Source: Ailanthus altissimus (lineage: Eukaryota; Streptophyta; Magnoliopsida; Sapindales; Simaroubaceae). Taken from it: a stretch of 64,000 nucleotides of DNA. The position numbers were made by a program, and so were the translations under genes. Of this stretch, positions 37,237 through 50,400 are shown one piece after another. The notes beneath the pieces are model-generated. The model was not told the DNA's origin and did no database searches. It saw only the letters and a list, made by a program, of their open reading frames with translations. The number at the start of each line of letters is the position of its first letter. The first letter of the stretch is position 1. The stretch covers positions 6,420,501-6,484,500 of the forward strand of contig OX327690.1 in the NCBI GenBank assembly GCA_946807835.1, read 5' to 3'.

Positions 37237-38102
37237 TTGTTAATACAAAATACCATGATTTTATGGTAAATAAGTTGTAGGCAAGATAATCAATTTTTTA
37301 TTTTAATACAAACTTTTCTTACTTGAAGGGAGGTAATATGACAGATGAGAATGATGTTTCTAAAATTTGAGTTAGCCAAAAGTGAAGAAAACGATGGCTA
37401 TTAAGGATGGTTGGATTAATGCTATAGCCTCGATGAACTTTAAGGATGATTGGAATACAGATTGTATTTGTGGTCATCATTTAACATGTAGTATGACTAA
37501 ATTTTCCAATATTCGATATTATAAAGAAAATGATGTCGCTTTTATAGTTTATAATAAAATACATGATATCAAGAAGGAAGTTACGTACTATCATCATCAA
37601 TGACAAAGGTAACATTCTTATCACTATTTAATTTGTTGTGTTTTTCACTATATGATAAAAGGATGAGTAACATTGATAATGCATTTATATGGCATGCACA
37701 GCTACCACATAATTATATGGATAAATAAAAACAATGGCTTGTAAGAATTCTATATGCGATCAAATTTGGTAAAATTTAAACTACAAATATTAAAAATTTG
37801 TTATGGGTATAAAAAGTTGTACTTGGTGAAAGAGTTTGTGCTTATAGATAAGTTCAACCAAATAAGAGATAGACATTGGTTAATAGTAAACATTAACAGT
37901 GAAGTCAAAAGTAATTCTCTAATACTTAAATTAGATGTGAAATTATATGGAAAAAGTCTCTCTAAATGTTTTCCAAGAGGAGGTTAGAGAAGACGAAGAA
38001 AATCAAGTTTTGATTTTCAACGAGGTCTTATGTAAAAATTGTGTAAAAGGTGAGAGATGTACCTTTTATTATTTGCTTTGAGTTAGAGAGCGAGGGCTTG
38101 CA
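36831..38102. other. Intergenic with simple repeats
   Basis: Contains (TA)n at about 36841-36862 and (TTA)n at about 37201-37237. Two open frames (37382-37603 and 37754-37987) have reasonable amino-acid composition but match no family I know; they might be eroded transposon coding. Confidence 0.4.
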
Positions 38103-38107
38103 GTTTA
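38103..38107. repeat. Target duplication GTTTA, left copy
   Basis: GTTTA directly precedes the TGTTGGAGCTGG start of the element B 5' LTR and is repeated at 47417-47421 after the 3' LTR. Confidence 0.9.
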
Positions 38108-40287
38108 TGTTGGAGCTGGTGCTCACGTGCCATTCCAATATTGTATGAATATTAATTGTTAATATTTATACAATAAACATTTCGAATAAAGATTGTTAAT
38201 ATCATATTAATATGGTATAATGCTTGTAACATTACAGACATTGTTTGATCTGAAAGAGTTCAGATCTGGTCTAAAGGAGTTTAGATCAGAACTAATAGTT
38301 AGCAAAGCTGAGAGTTATAAATGCTAAAAGTTAGCACTGTTAAGAGTTAGCAGGTTATAAGAATCAGCGAGGTCTAAAGAGTTAGAACCTTGTCTATAAT
38401 GGGACAAAGACCTGAGAGTATACTTGTAATGATATAGTTGCAAAGAGTTGCAATAGGAGTTAAGAAATATCATTATGTAAGTATGTCTCAAAGATAATGT
38501 TCCTGATCTATAATCACTAATGCGGGTCTATCAGTGATTCACTTTATATAGATTAGTGTATGTTTATATCTGACTGGTTCAGATGGTTGTTCTTAGCTGA
38601 CCATGAGCTTAGAGCTTGTATAGGCATGCGGGTATCCAGTCAAGACTGGATACTGAACAGACTTATGAGGACCCCAATAGATATCCTATGACACCGTCAA
38701 AGGAAGGTCCTCTCGAGTTGAGTAGTATTCGTGGTCCTTTGACCTGAGCGCCACGGTGGTCTTGTGAGTGATCCATCATGCTTTGGTTCCACATATGTCA
38801 GAGACCTTTCATGGTCTGACCGCTATGTGTCGCTGGGTATGGTCCGATGCTCATGGAGTCCGGTGTGCGTAGATACGGGATCTGTCAGCTTACGTAGGTA
38901 AGTGGTATATCCGATGCTCCGAGATTGTATTTCATAAAGTCTTGTGGCCACAAGCATCAACCCGGGAAAAGAGTTTCCCATAGGGTTAAACAATATAGCA
39001 AAAGTGTTTGCGTATATTGTTTATCGAGATACGAATCTGGAGATAAGTTTATGGATGAGCAAATGGGGATTTGACGGTGCTGATCTATATCCCCGCACAT
39101 CTAGGATATAAATGATGGAAGGATTATACGTATACGTTATGACCTCAACTTGTATGGTCTGACACGCTGATTTGTAATATTCGTAACGTGTGCGTGGGGC
39201 ATCGATTACGGATTAATGGAACAGTTCCATTTGACAAATCGGGTGTAGACCTAGAGAGTCCCAATATGAAATGTACTCTTTGAGCACTAGGGCAGTGTAC
39301 CGTATTGAATTGTTCAATACAGTATAATTCAGCAATTACTAAGGTTACGTTAACTAAAGTATGTGGTTAAATTGGTGGGACCCACTTTAGGTTAACTTGG
39401 TAACCGAGTAAGGATATAATAGTAATTTCACTTTATGATTATTTAATTGTTAAATAATAAGAATAAATATTTATTTATTTAATTGTTAAATAAATAATTT
39501 AATTTAACTATGATTAAAGGTTAATCATATAGTTAATTAAGTTAACCTTACTTAAAGGTTAAGTAAAGGTTAACCTAACCATAGTTAAGTTAGTTAACTA
39601 TGGTTAAATTAATTAAATATTTATTAACTTAAAGGTTAAGTTAAAATAATCTAACTAAGGTTAAATGTTAACTAAGGTTAGGTTAAGCCAAATGAAATGC
39701 AAATGAAATTCAAATTAGTTTGAAATTAATGCATTTGTATATAAAGTGAAATGAAATTGAAAATCATTAATGTTTTAGATTTTAGGTTTTGCATTTTGGG
39801 AGCCAATTCAATTTGAGAAATTGAAATTGTTTGTTTTGTGTTTTAAGTGTTAGAACAACAAAACAAATTGAATTAATGGTTACTAAATGTAATAACTAAA
39901 AACAAGATTTGTTTTATTTATTCAAGAGTTGAATAAAAGGAAAAACAAATTTAATTAAGTTAAATGGTTTAACTTTGAAAAATGTTTAAGAGTTAAACAC
40001 ATATGCTGGATTAAGATGCTGCCATTCTAGACAATCAAACCCACCCTTGTTGATTGCTAGAATTGATCAAAGATTCATTTCATGGTGGACTTCAAAGAAA
40101 ATTAATCCAAAGGCTTCATTGGTGATATTTCTCAATCTCGAATTTCAGATTAATCAAATGTTATTTTCTGTGTTCATTGTATTCAATCTTCCGCTGTGCA
40201 CATGTATGTATGAGATATGTATATTGTTTGTATGATGAACAAAAACCCACATGCAAGAACCCTAAGTAAATTCGCCCAAACCCAACA
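38108..40287 (+). repeat. 5' LTR of element B, 2180 bp
   Basis: Runs from TGTTGGAGCTGG to CCCAAACCCAACA. Compared base by base by eye with the 3' LTR (offset 7129), I found one difference: G at 40088 against A at 47217. The near-identity implies a very recent insertion. The LTR is rich in TTAACC/GGTTAA blocks (about 39500-39690) that can pair with one another. Confidence 0.95.
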
Positions 40288-40429
40288 ATTGGTATCAGAG
40301 CAATTTGTGTTGTTATGGGTGTTTTTTTTAGTGTTAGCTAAGTGTTGGCTAAGTTGTATGACAAGTTCCGGAGCTGTTGGGATGCATTTTAAGTGTTAAA
40401 AATGCAAACCAGTGAAAAACAGCACCTGG

Positions 40430-40698
40430 AACGCTGCAGCGCTAAGGTCCAGCGCGGCAGCGTTCATATGAACGCTGGAGCGCTGGGTGTATGACGCTCC
40501 AGCGCTGAATTACCGCGGGGGCGCGGATTGTTTGGCGCCCCAGCGCTGGACAAGGGCGAGGGCGCTGGTTTTCTGGCGCCCCAGCGCGGGAAGCACTGCT
40601 TCCAGCGCCCCAGCGCTGGTAAGTCGTCGCCGCAGCGCTGAGGCTTGTGAAGCCCTAGCGCGGCAGCGCTATAAGACCAGCGCCGCGGCGTTCTTACA

Positions 40699-40738
<40 letters not shown>
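40430..40738 (+). repeat. GC-rich core array ending in poly(A), leader of element B
   Basis: About twelve cores of roughly 14 nt follow one another, such as AACGCTGCAGCGCT, AGCGCGGCAGCGTT, GACGCTCCAGCGCT, GGCGCCCCAGCGCT and TAGCGCGGCAGCGCT. Most have a near-palindromic centre around CAGCG or CGCTG. Most spacers are 6-8 nt and differ in sequence; two are about 14 nt. A run of about 35 A residues follows from 40701. An open frame over this tract (40487-40702) is a by-product of GC-richness. Confidence 0.85.
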
Positions 40739-41065
40739 TAAAATCTTTTTATTTTTCCGCATGTGGGGGTTTATGAGATGTAATAATAAGGGTTATTAGT
40801 TTACATGATAAACCAAGAAAATAATATTTTTATTATTTTATTTATTTTTGTAACCACAATGGGGGCCCCACTGGTGGGGGTTAGTTGTGCTTGTGCAAAA
40901 ATGAATAATTGATTGAGAATAACCTCTCATGTGATGAGAGTATATAATATGAAAGCCTGTAATTAAAATCTCTCTTAATTAGATTGAAATTTATTATATT
41001 ATGTGATAATATTTTAAATGGTCCGTCTTGTCAATACGGTGTGAGATGGGTCCCTATGGTCTTTC

Positions 41066-41360
41066 CCAATATTGCTTTAGCGTGAGGGATTTGGTCGGTG
41101 TGACTTGGTCTAATGCCGGTAAAACATGAGATGAATCAAATATATGCGAACATATTATCCAATATTGCTTTAGCGTGAGGATAGTGTCAGTAACATATAT
41201 TTGAGTATTGACGAGTTAATCTGAAATACAGTTACCCAATATTGCTTTAGCGTGAGGGTAATGTGTATTTAGGATCAGTAGTAAGAGTTGTATGAGATAC
41301 AATTGACAAGAGTTGTCTACCTGTTGGATTTATAAAGGCCAATATTGCTTTAGCGTGAGG
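41066..41360 (+). repeat. Four dispersed copies of a 22-nt leader motif
   Basis: Exact or nearly exact copies containing AATATTGCTTTAGCGTGAGG lie at 41066, 41159, 41236 and 41339, spaced 93, 77 and 103 bp. The DNA between them is not repeated. Confidence 0.9.
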
Positions 41361-41564
41361 CTGGAGTAAAACCCCAATGGGATCCACTTCCCGCTGTATA
41401 GTTTAAAATATTATACTATCTTATCCCGTTTGAGAGATTAAAGGGATTAAGTAAAGCAGTGGGAGGGCGTTTTTAGATTAAAAAATGTATAACAGTTATA
41501 CCCATGATCTAAAACGTAATTTATTAACGATAAAGAAATGTTCTGCTACGCATCTCCTATTTTG

Positions 41565-41643
41565 TCTTATAGAGATAAGATGATTATCTTATAGAGATAA
41601 GATACTTGTCTTATAGAGATAAGATTGTCTTATAGAGATAAGA
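41565..41643 (+). repeat. Array of four identical small hairpin units
   Basis: TCTTATAGAGATAAGA occurs at 41565, 41587, 41609 and 41628. Each can fold as a 6-bp stem (TCTTAT/ATAAGA) with an AGAG loop. Confidence 0.85.
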
Positions 41644-43438
41644 TGAGTACGAGCAATCCGTTACTAATCTTGAACAAATACCAATAACTATAGGGTACTG
41701 AATAAAATATGTAAGGCTTGCTTATGAATCTAAGAATAGTTCTAGATTCAATAATATTTGATATTACTAAACCACATATAGAGAAAAGTCATAATGGAAA
41801 GTGTTTCCACTGTTATAAGGTTTGAAATAGTAAATGTTACTATTCATCGTACCTTGACTTAAGAAAGATTGACTCATTAGATATCTGTTTGACCAAACAT
41901 TAACATTTCATTAGCATTTGATGTTAACTCTGCAAGGGTATGAGATACTGCTTGTTATTATCATATCTGCAAGATGTTGCATGATTTGAGAAATGCTTGA
42001 TTACTAAAAAATGAGAAGTTCAGCTTCACGTAGGTAATAGAGATTTCCTGAACGTGGTAGCCGTTAAGACTTCACAGTTACTTCTTATTTCTAGTAACAG
42101 CATTAATGTTGTATAATTACTATTACGTGTCAAACATTATTAGGTAAATCATATCACTCCCTGTAGTTGACAGAGAGGGTTATCATAAAAATACGGAAAT
42201 AGTTCCTTGTGATAATGATAATGATTTACTAACTGAATGTCAGTTAATGAATGGCCGTTATATCTTATATACAATAGCAAATGTTATAAGTGTAGAGGTG
42301 AACAGAATATATAGTATTTCAGCAACTTAAATAATAATGAATAGTGGTATGTATAAGATTAGATCATGTAGCCGTGAGACGACTATAATAACTGGTTAAG
42401 GATGGTCAGATATTTGATCTGACTATAGTACATTGACTAGTTTATGAATTATGAATTCAAAAGAATATGACCGAATCTTTATGTAGGTGTAAGACGCCAA
42501 GCCACTGGTTTATTAGATCTGGTACATATAGATGTATTTAGTCCAATAAATCTTACTGTTATAAATGATTTCGATACTTCATTGTCTTTATAGTGATTGT
42601 CACTATATGGACATGTGTTTCTAGGAAACGTAGGTCAGAATAATTTCGAAGTGTTCAAAATGTTCTGACAATGAAAGTAAAGAAACAAACCCTTATGTAT
42701 ATTGAGTACTTGCGATTAGATCGAAGTAGTTTATACATAATCAGTAAATTCATAAATTATTTAAAGAGAATATGATTCTCTCTCAGCATAGTCCTCCAAA
42801 TACTCCTCAACATAAAGATGCTTAGGAAATGAGGAATCGGACTATATTAGATACAGTCTGATTGATATTGAGAATCGCTGATCTTCTAAAATATCTATGA
42901 GGTTATACTTTAGCATCTGCTACTCACTTATTAAATAATTCCATAATCGTTCCTACTACTTTATATGAGATATAGACTAAATAGGAAATGAGTCTTAAGT
43001 ATGTTAAGAATTAGTGTTATTCTGTTTTCATAAGAGTTATGCAACAGAATAAACTTGTATCCAACGGTACAAGTATCGGTTCATTTAGTATCTCAAGTGT
43101 GTAATGGGATACCACTTCTATAATACAGATGAACGAAATATGTTCGTTTCTCATAATGTCACATTCCTAGAGAAAGAGTTTCTCATGGATTGTGGAGATT
43201 ATAGAAAGATTGAACTTGATGAAGTCAATCCAAAAATTAGATGAACCAACGATGGAGTTTTAATTTCAATGAGTGAAATACCTTTAACACACTAAGTTCA
43301 TAAGTCCAAAAGGATATCAAGGCCATCATTTAGGTATGTTTGATACTTGAATGTACCCTTGATATTTTCTTAGTTGAAGAAATGGATCCTTTAACTTATG
43401 GAGAGACGATGTTTGACATCGATTCGGAAAAATAAAAA

Positions 43439-43943
43439 GATATCATAAAATTTGAAATTGACTCAACGCATGACAATTAAGTCTAAGACTTAGTTGAGCT
43501 TCCTGTAGAAATTGTTTCTATCAGCAGTAAATCAGTTTACGCAGCGGAAGCAGTGTGGGCCCTATCTGAAGGAATGGTCCTTCATGGCCTGACTAATGTT
43601 GAAAGGTTACACTCACAGATCTAGGATCTATAATGAGGAAACCTTTTTCATCAGTAACCATGCTAAAGTCAATTTAGATTTTGTTGATGACAAGATACCA
43701 TAAAATTCGAATTTGACTCTAAGTATGACAATTAAGTCTAGCACTTAGTTGAGCTTCCTGTAGAAATTGTTTTTATTGGCAGTAAATCAGTTTACGCAGA
43801 GGAAGCAATGTGGGCCCTATCTGAAGGAATGGTCCTTCATGGCCTGACTGATGTTGAAAGGTTACACTCAGAGATCTAGGATCAATAATGAGGAAACCTT
43901 TTTCATCAGTAAACATACCAAAGTCAATTTGGATTTTGTTGGT
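43439..43943 (+). repeat. 255-bp tandem duplication in element B
   Basis: Copies start GATATCATAAAAT (43439) and GATACCATAAAAT (43694). They carry the same GCAGTAAATCAGTTTACGCA and GGGCCCTATCTGAAGG blocks. The two copies differ at far more sites than the two LTRs do, so the duplication is older than this insertion. Confidence 0.85.
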
Positions 43944-45236
43944 TATTGTTGTATATTATGATTATGGGACTGGCTAATGGATGTAAATAAGCTGTTCTGG
44001 GAAGTATATCTCCAACAAGAGATATGCAGAGAACAACTTGATGTTTTTGCATCCAAGCCTAACTTCTAGTATAATGTGCAAACTGAGGAAGTCCATTTAT
44101 GGACTTAAGTAGATTTTTCCAAAGGTGGAATCTTTGTTTATATGATGAAATCAGAAAGTCTGGTTTTATCAGGAATAAAGAGGAAGCGTGTGTGTTCAGA
44201 AAGGGCAGTGGGAGTATAATTATCTTTTTAGTTCTCTAAAGTGGAAAGTATATACTCAATATTGGAAACGATGATTGGAGTATAGCAAGTAAATCAGATA
44301 AGTGTTATCTGTGTAAAGAACTTCTTCATAAAAGATTTGAGAGAGACTTCCTATATACTAGGTATAAAGCTTTATGGAGATATAGCTAGGAAGCTAATAA
44401 GACTCTCTCAAACTTCGTATATAGAATAAGTCCACGAAAAGGTACAACTTCATTGACTGTAAGACAGTTAAAGTCCCTTTTAGAAGTGGCATTCATCTTT
44501 CTTAGAGGAAGTGTCCTCGGGAAGAAGATGAGAGAGTTAGAGTGTCTAACATCTCAGATGCATTAGCTAGAAATAGATTAATGCATACCGTCTAATGTAC
44601 GAAATCTGGATTTAGATGGTTGTAAGTGTTACAAGCTGGTATCTGTTAAATCTAGATCATGACCATTAAATGGTTGTGAAACATATCAATATATACTTGA
44701 GAAGTATATAGGATAAGTTTATAAAATATGAAGAAAGTTTCTTACAAAAGAAGGGATACACATTCAGACTTACGTCTGAACTGAAGGGTAGAAAGTCTAC
44801 ATCTAGTTATGTGTTTCTCTTTATCAGTACCGGAGCTAGTTAAATGTGTGTTAGTAAATGTCCACAGGTAATTCTGCCTTGGAGGTAGAATATGTTGCGG
44901 CTTGAGAAGTCAGCAAAGAAAGTACAATGGATATTCAAAATTAATTGCAGAGCTTTGAATAGTTCCAAGCTCAGTGGATCCTATCCCACTATATTGCAAA
45001 ATAACGGTAATTGCTTAAGCCGAGAAGCCATAAGGCACACCAGTATTCTAATCATGTGAACTCTGAAAATCACATAATTAGAAAGTTCTTGACAACAAGA
45101 GTTGTAATAAAATCTAGGGAATAATCCTTGGATGTAGCGAACCCCCCTAAGCCTAAACTCCTATAGTGTTTGAGAAACACGTGGAGTGTATTGGTATGAG
45201 ATACCAGTACGTATGGCACTGAAGCAAGTGGGAGTT

Positions 45237-47416
45237 TGTTGGAGCTGGTGCTCACGTGCCATTCCAATATTGTATGAATATTAATTGTTAATATTTATAC
45301 AATAAACATTTCGAATAAAGATTGTTAATATCATATTAATATGGTATAATGCTTGTAACATTACAGACATTGTTTGATCTGAAAGAGTTCAGATCTGGTC
45401 TAAAGGAGTTTAGATCAGAACTAATAGTTAGCAAAGCTGAGAGTTATAAATGCTAAAAGTTAGCACTGTTAAGAGTTAGCAGGTTATAAGAATCAGCGAG
45501 GTCTAAAGAGTTAGAACCTTGTCTATAATGGGACAAAGACCTGAGAGTATACTTGTAATGATATAGTTGCAAAGAGTTGCAATAGGAGTTAAGAAATATC
45601 ATTATGTAAGTATGTCTCAAAGATAATGTTCCTGATCTATAATCACTAATGCGGGTCTATCAGTGATTCACTTTATATAGATTAGTGTATGTTTATATCT
45701 GACTGGTTCAGATGGTTGTTCTTAGCTGACCATGAGCTTAGAGCTTGTATAGGCATGCGGGTATCCAGTCAAGACTGGATACTGAACAGACTTATGAGGA
45801 CCCCAATAGATATCCTATGACACCGTCAAAGGAAGGTCCTCTCGAGTTGAGTAGTATTCGTGGTCCTTTGACCTGAGCGCCACGGTGGTCTTGTGAGTGA
45901 TCCATCATGCTTTGGTTCCACATATGTCAGAGACCTTTCATGGTCTGACCGCTATGTGTCGCTGGGTATGGTCCGATGCTCATGGAGTCCGGTGTGCGTA
46001 GATACGGGATCTGTCAGCTTACGTAGGTAAGTGGTATATCCGATGCTCCGAGATTGTATTTCATAAAGTCTTGTGGCCACAAGCATCAACCCGGGAAAAG
46101 AGTTTCCCATAGGGTTAAACAATATAGCAAAAGTGTTTGCGTATATTGTTTATCGAGATACGAATCTGGAGATAAGTTTATGGATGAGCAAATGGGGATT
46201 TGACGGTGCTGATCTATATCCCCGCACATCTAGGATATAAATGATGGAAGGATTATACGTATACGTTATGACCTCAACTTGTATGGTCTGACACGCTGAT
46301 TTGTAATATTCGTAACGTGTGCGTGGGGCATCGATTACGGATTAATGGAACAGTTCCATTTGACAAATCGGGTGTAGACCTAGAGAGTCCCAATATGAAA
46401 TGTACTCTTTGAGCACTAGGGCAGTGTACCGTATTGAATTGTTCAATACAGTATAATTCAGCAATTACTAAGGTTACGTTAACTAAAGTATGTGGTTAAA
46501 TTGGTGGGACCCACTTTAGGTTAACTTGGTAACCGAGTAAGGATATAATAGTAATTTCACTTTATGATTATTTAATTGTTAAATAATAAGAATAAATATT
46601 TATTTATTTAATTGTTAAATAAATAATTTAATTTAACTATGATTAAAGGTTAATCATATAGTTAATTAAGTTAACCTTACTTAAAGGTTAAGTAAAGGTT
46701 AACCTAACCATAGTTAAGTTAGTTAACTATGGTTAAATTAATTAAATATTTATTAACTTAAAGGTTAAGTTAAAATAATCTAACTAAGGTTAAATGTTAA
46801 CTAAGGTTAGGTTAAGCCAAATGAAATGCAAATGAAATTCAAATTAGTTTGAAATTAATGCATTTGTATATAAAGTGAAATGAAATTGAAAATCATTAAT
46901 GTTTTAGATTTTAGGTTTTGCATTTTGGGAGCCAATTCAATTTGAGAAATTGAAATTGTTTGTTTTGTGTTTTAAGTGTTAGAACAACAAAACAAATTGA
47001 ATTAATGGTTACTAAATGTAATAACTAAAAACAAGATTTGTTTTATTTATTCAAGAGTTGAATAAAAGGAAAAACAAATTTAATTAAGTTAAATGGTTTA
47101 ACTTTGAAAAATGTTTAAGAGTTAAACACATATGCTGGATTAAGATGCTGCCATTCTAGACAATCAAACCCACCCTTGTTGATTGCTAGAATTGATCAAA
47201 GATTCATTTCATGGTGAACTTCAAAGAAAATTAATCCAAAGGCTTCATTGGTGATATTTCTCAATCTCGAATTTCAGATTAATCAAATGTTATTTTCTGT
47301 GTTCATTGTATTCAATCTTCCGCTGTGCACATGTATGTATGAGATATGTATATTGTTTGTATGATGAACAAAAACCCACATGCAAGAACCCTAAGTAAAT
47401 TCGCCCAAACCCAACA
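45237..47416 (+). repeat. 3' LTR of element B, 2180 bp
   Basis: Same length and sequence as the 5' LTR apart from A at 47217. It is followed by the right GTTTA target duplication at 47417-47421. Confidence 0.95.
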
Positions 47417-47421
47417 GTTTA

Positions 47422-50400
47422 TGCCTTTGACGGTGACACATGGAGGTACAAGAATAATGACTCTCACCTTTATTATGGGGTATTTTAATGGCATACTAAG
47501 ATTGGAGGTTGTTTAGTAACTGACCACATCCTACTTAGAGAACAAGATCTTTCTGATTGGATGCTTTATCTATATAGTGAAAAACTTGTAGTCCCATTCC
47601 TTAGTAATGCATTCTTACTATTGTTGGCTTCCTTTTACTTATAGGGAGGCCTTATCTTGCTATAGAAAAGAAGTTGAACTCCCATATAAGTTGTCATGGA
47701 GCTACAATAATGGTCATCAGGATTATGTTGCTAAGGCCTTATCTCATCCTTTATTAGCATCCATTTAACACAGTTTCTGCCATAAGTGGTCGTAAGGCTT
47801 AGTGATGACATAAGTAACTAAATGATTTTATTGAGATACTCTTTAACTATTTGACTGCTACCTATGAGCCAACATATCTGATGTAGGGTTTTGCTAAGGT
47901 GCCTTCTTAGGTGGACTTAGTTTGGAACATCCCACACTCTAAATTGAAAACTCTGATTAGTCAGATTTCTACACAATCCAACACTTGTCTTTTTGTGGTC
48001 TGAATAGCTTTCTATAATTGTAAGGTTATGCTGAGAGGAGTAATTCTCATGTTTTCCTATTTAGATGAGCTCTGCTTTTCATGATATGGTCATTAGTAGA
48101 ATTGACCACCATTTTAAGTTATCTTATTTGTATGAGCTCTGCTATTTATGTTATAGTCCTCAGTAAAATTGACCACCATTTTGAGTTATCCTATATGTAT
48201 GAGCTCTACTTATTATAATATGATCTTTAAGTAGAACTAAGCACTTTATTGTAAGATTAACTTAAGCACAAAGGAAAATTTTGAGAATTGAACTTTAAAA
48301 TCAAATGCATTGAATTAACTAAGGTTTTCTAAGAAGTGCTTTGGATCCTTATAGTTAGAACTTTTAAAAAGGAGAAAATAATTTCAAATTTTAAGCAAAA
48401 ATACAAATGATACTTAGAAAAAATCTTCTAAGGATAATAACACTTTCGGAGCTTGACATTTTAAGGCTATTAATAATCCTCTCATCTAAATAATTGAGCT
48501 CACAAGTTCTTGGTATGATCTTTCCGAAGACCCTATAAAGGTTTTCTCAGTTTGGTCTAAAGACTCATTTGCCAAGGTAATTAGAGTTCAAAACAATTTC
48601 TTTAAGACTAAATGACCTTTCAAAAATTCTCTTATTTAAACTTGTTTGTTATAATACCGAGCAACCCTTTAATAATATACAGCCATTTTAATTCTTACTT
48701 GTTCTCTCTTTTGCTTAATGAGGTCTAAGTGGTTATCAAACTCCTTTAAGTATAGAACTCAGTGGGTTGACATTTTGATCTCAATTAAAATGACCGCTTC
48801 ACACCAGCTTTCACTTATTTAGTAAAGTAATTAATAGAAACAACAACATATTTTATCAACCCTATTCTCGGGGTAACGGATTGATCAAGTTGAGTCCCTA
48901 TTGTGCAAAAGGTTAAATACTCGACATCACGTTTATGTTCTTAAGAGGTGACATTATGTGTTTACCATGCCTTTGAGAGGCATAAGACTTCTAGATGAGA
49001 TTTGTAGTGTTATGTTGCGTTGTGTGCCAGTAATAGCCTAATCTAAGAGCTTTATATGCTAAGGACATTGCACCTAAATAGTTGCTTCAAACCCCTTCAT
49101 GAATTAATCTTAGTACATAGTTAGCCTCTTTTGGCTTCAAACACCTCAGAAAATCTGTAAGAATGTCATCGGTGATAAAGAACTCTATTGATCACTGTGT
49201 ACCATGCCAATATGTATCTAAGTTGTTAAACTTTATGCTTATTCGAGGGCAATTCCTTACTTTCTATGTATTCTTTGATTGAATCGACCTAACACAGGCT
49301 AGAAGCAATCTTAAGGATTTTTTCTGTCATCTTTCAGATACTTGGTTTTAAGACAAGCTCTAATGGTACAGCTAAAGAACCCTAGCATCCGTAGTCGAAG
49401 CTAGCTGAGTTAGTAAGTCCCTATATGGTTCTCGCTCTATGTGATATATTAACTATCCACTTCTTCAAATCGGGCCATCAATTCTTTTGTTTTTTTATAA
49501 ATAAGCTACCATCTTTTCACATTGGGCTTCGAAGTTCTTCACTTAGTTTACCTCTAGCTGAGAATCACTTTTGATAAAGATACTATTTACAAACACTACT
49601 CTAGCCATTCTGAATTTAACCAGAAGAGTTTTGTACTTCTAAATTTTATTTGACACATAACAATTAAATCTAACTACATAGCTAAACTCATGCTTTTTGA
49701 GCTAATGAGGACTGTACCTAGTCCACACCCTTGAGAATTGAATGATCCATCAATATAAAAGGTCCAAATTAGGGAAGACAAGATCTTAGATCGTTGAGCT
49801 TCCTGAGGGTCTTTAAAACAAGTTTTTAGTTGGACCAATGTGTCTTTTTGTGTGTACTCAATAATGAAGTCTACATGTGCTTGCTCCTTGATTCCAGTAT
49901 GCGACTTGTACTATATCTTGAACTCACCGAGATCGATGGCCACCTAACTAATCACCTTAACAACTTTGATTTATGAAGGATTTGTTTGAAGGATTGGTTA
50001 GTCACTGTAACTATTGTATGAGCTTGGATATAGGGCCTTAGCTTCATTTATAACCTGATTAACGCGAGTACCAATTTCTCTGTTGGGGGGTACTTGCTCT
50101 TGAGGGTTAGTAAAGGCTTTATTGGAAAAATAAATAGGCCTTTAAGCTCTAACTTTATCCTTTACAAGAACCAAGCTCATGTCTTGTTAGGAAATGTATA
50201 AGTAAATAAATAATATATCCTTGGTCCTGTGAGCAACAAAGTTGAGTGGCTGAGCCAGGTAAGCCTTCAATTGTTAAAAGGCCTCTCCACACTAAGTAGT
50301 TCACCTTATCTTCTCTTGAATTTTAATTGCCTAGAATGATTCAAAGCATTTAGTAGCTAAGGATATGAACCTGCTTAGGCTGATGACTCTACTCTTCATC

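Larger units (their letters stand above)
40288..45236 (+). mobile_element. Internal region of copia-like element B, pol decayed
   Basis: It opens with the initiator tRNA-Met primer site (TTGGTATCAGAGC, 40289). A GC-rich core array with a poly(A) run follows (40430-40738), then a long non-coding leader. Copia pol remnants run from about 43100 to 45130: FVSHNVTFLEKEF near the integrase end (about 43150), an RSIYGLK-like piece at about 44087, and RNase H pieces with KSTSSYVFLF (about 44790) and EYVAA (about 44890). All are broken by many stops and shifts. The polypurine tract AAGTGGGAGTT ends just before the 3' LTR at 45237. With LTRs almost identical, the element must have been copied by proteins supplied elsewhere. 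Confidence 0.85.

Noticed and set aside
37382..37987. Two adjacent open frames as a possible small gene
   Set aside because: No start context, splice sites or family resemblance; more likely remnants of a transposon.
40487..40702. 71-codon open frame over the GC-core array
   Set aside because: It exists because GC-rich repeats lack stop codons; the product is repeats of Ala, Arg and Ser with no conserved feature.
41066..41360. CRISPR-like spacing of the 20-odd-nt motif
   Set aside because: Spacers are 55-80 nt and of uneven length, within a retroelement leader, and no associated genes exist.
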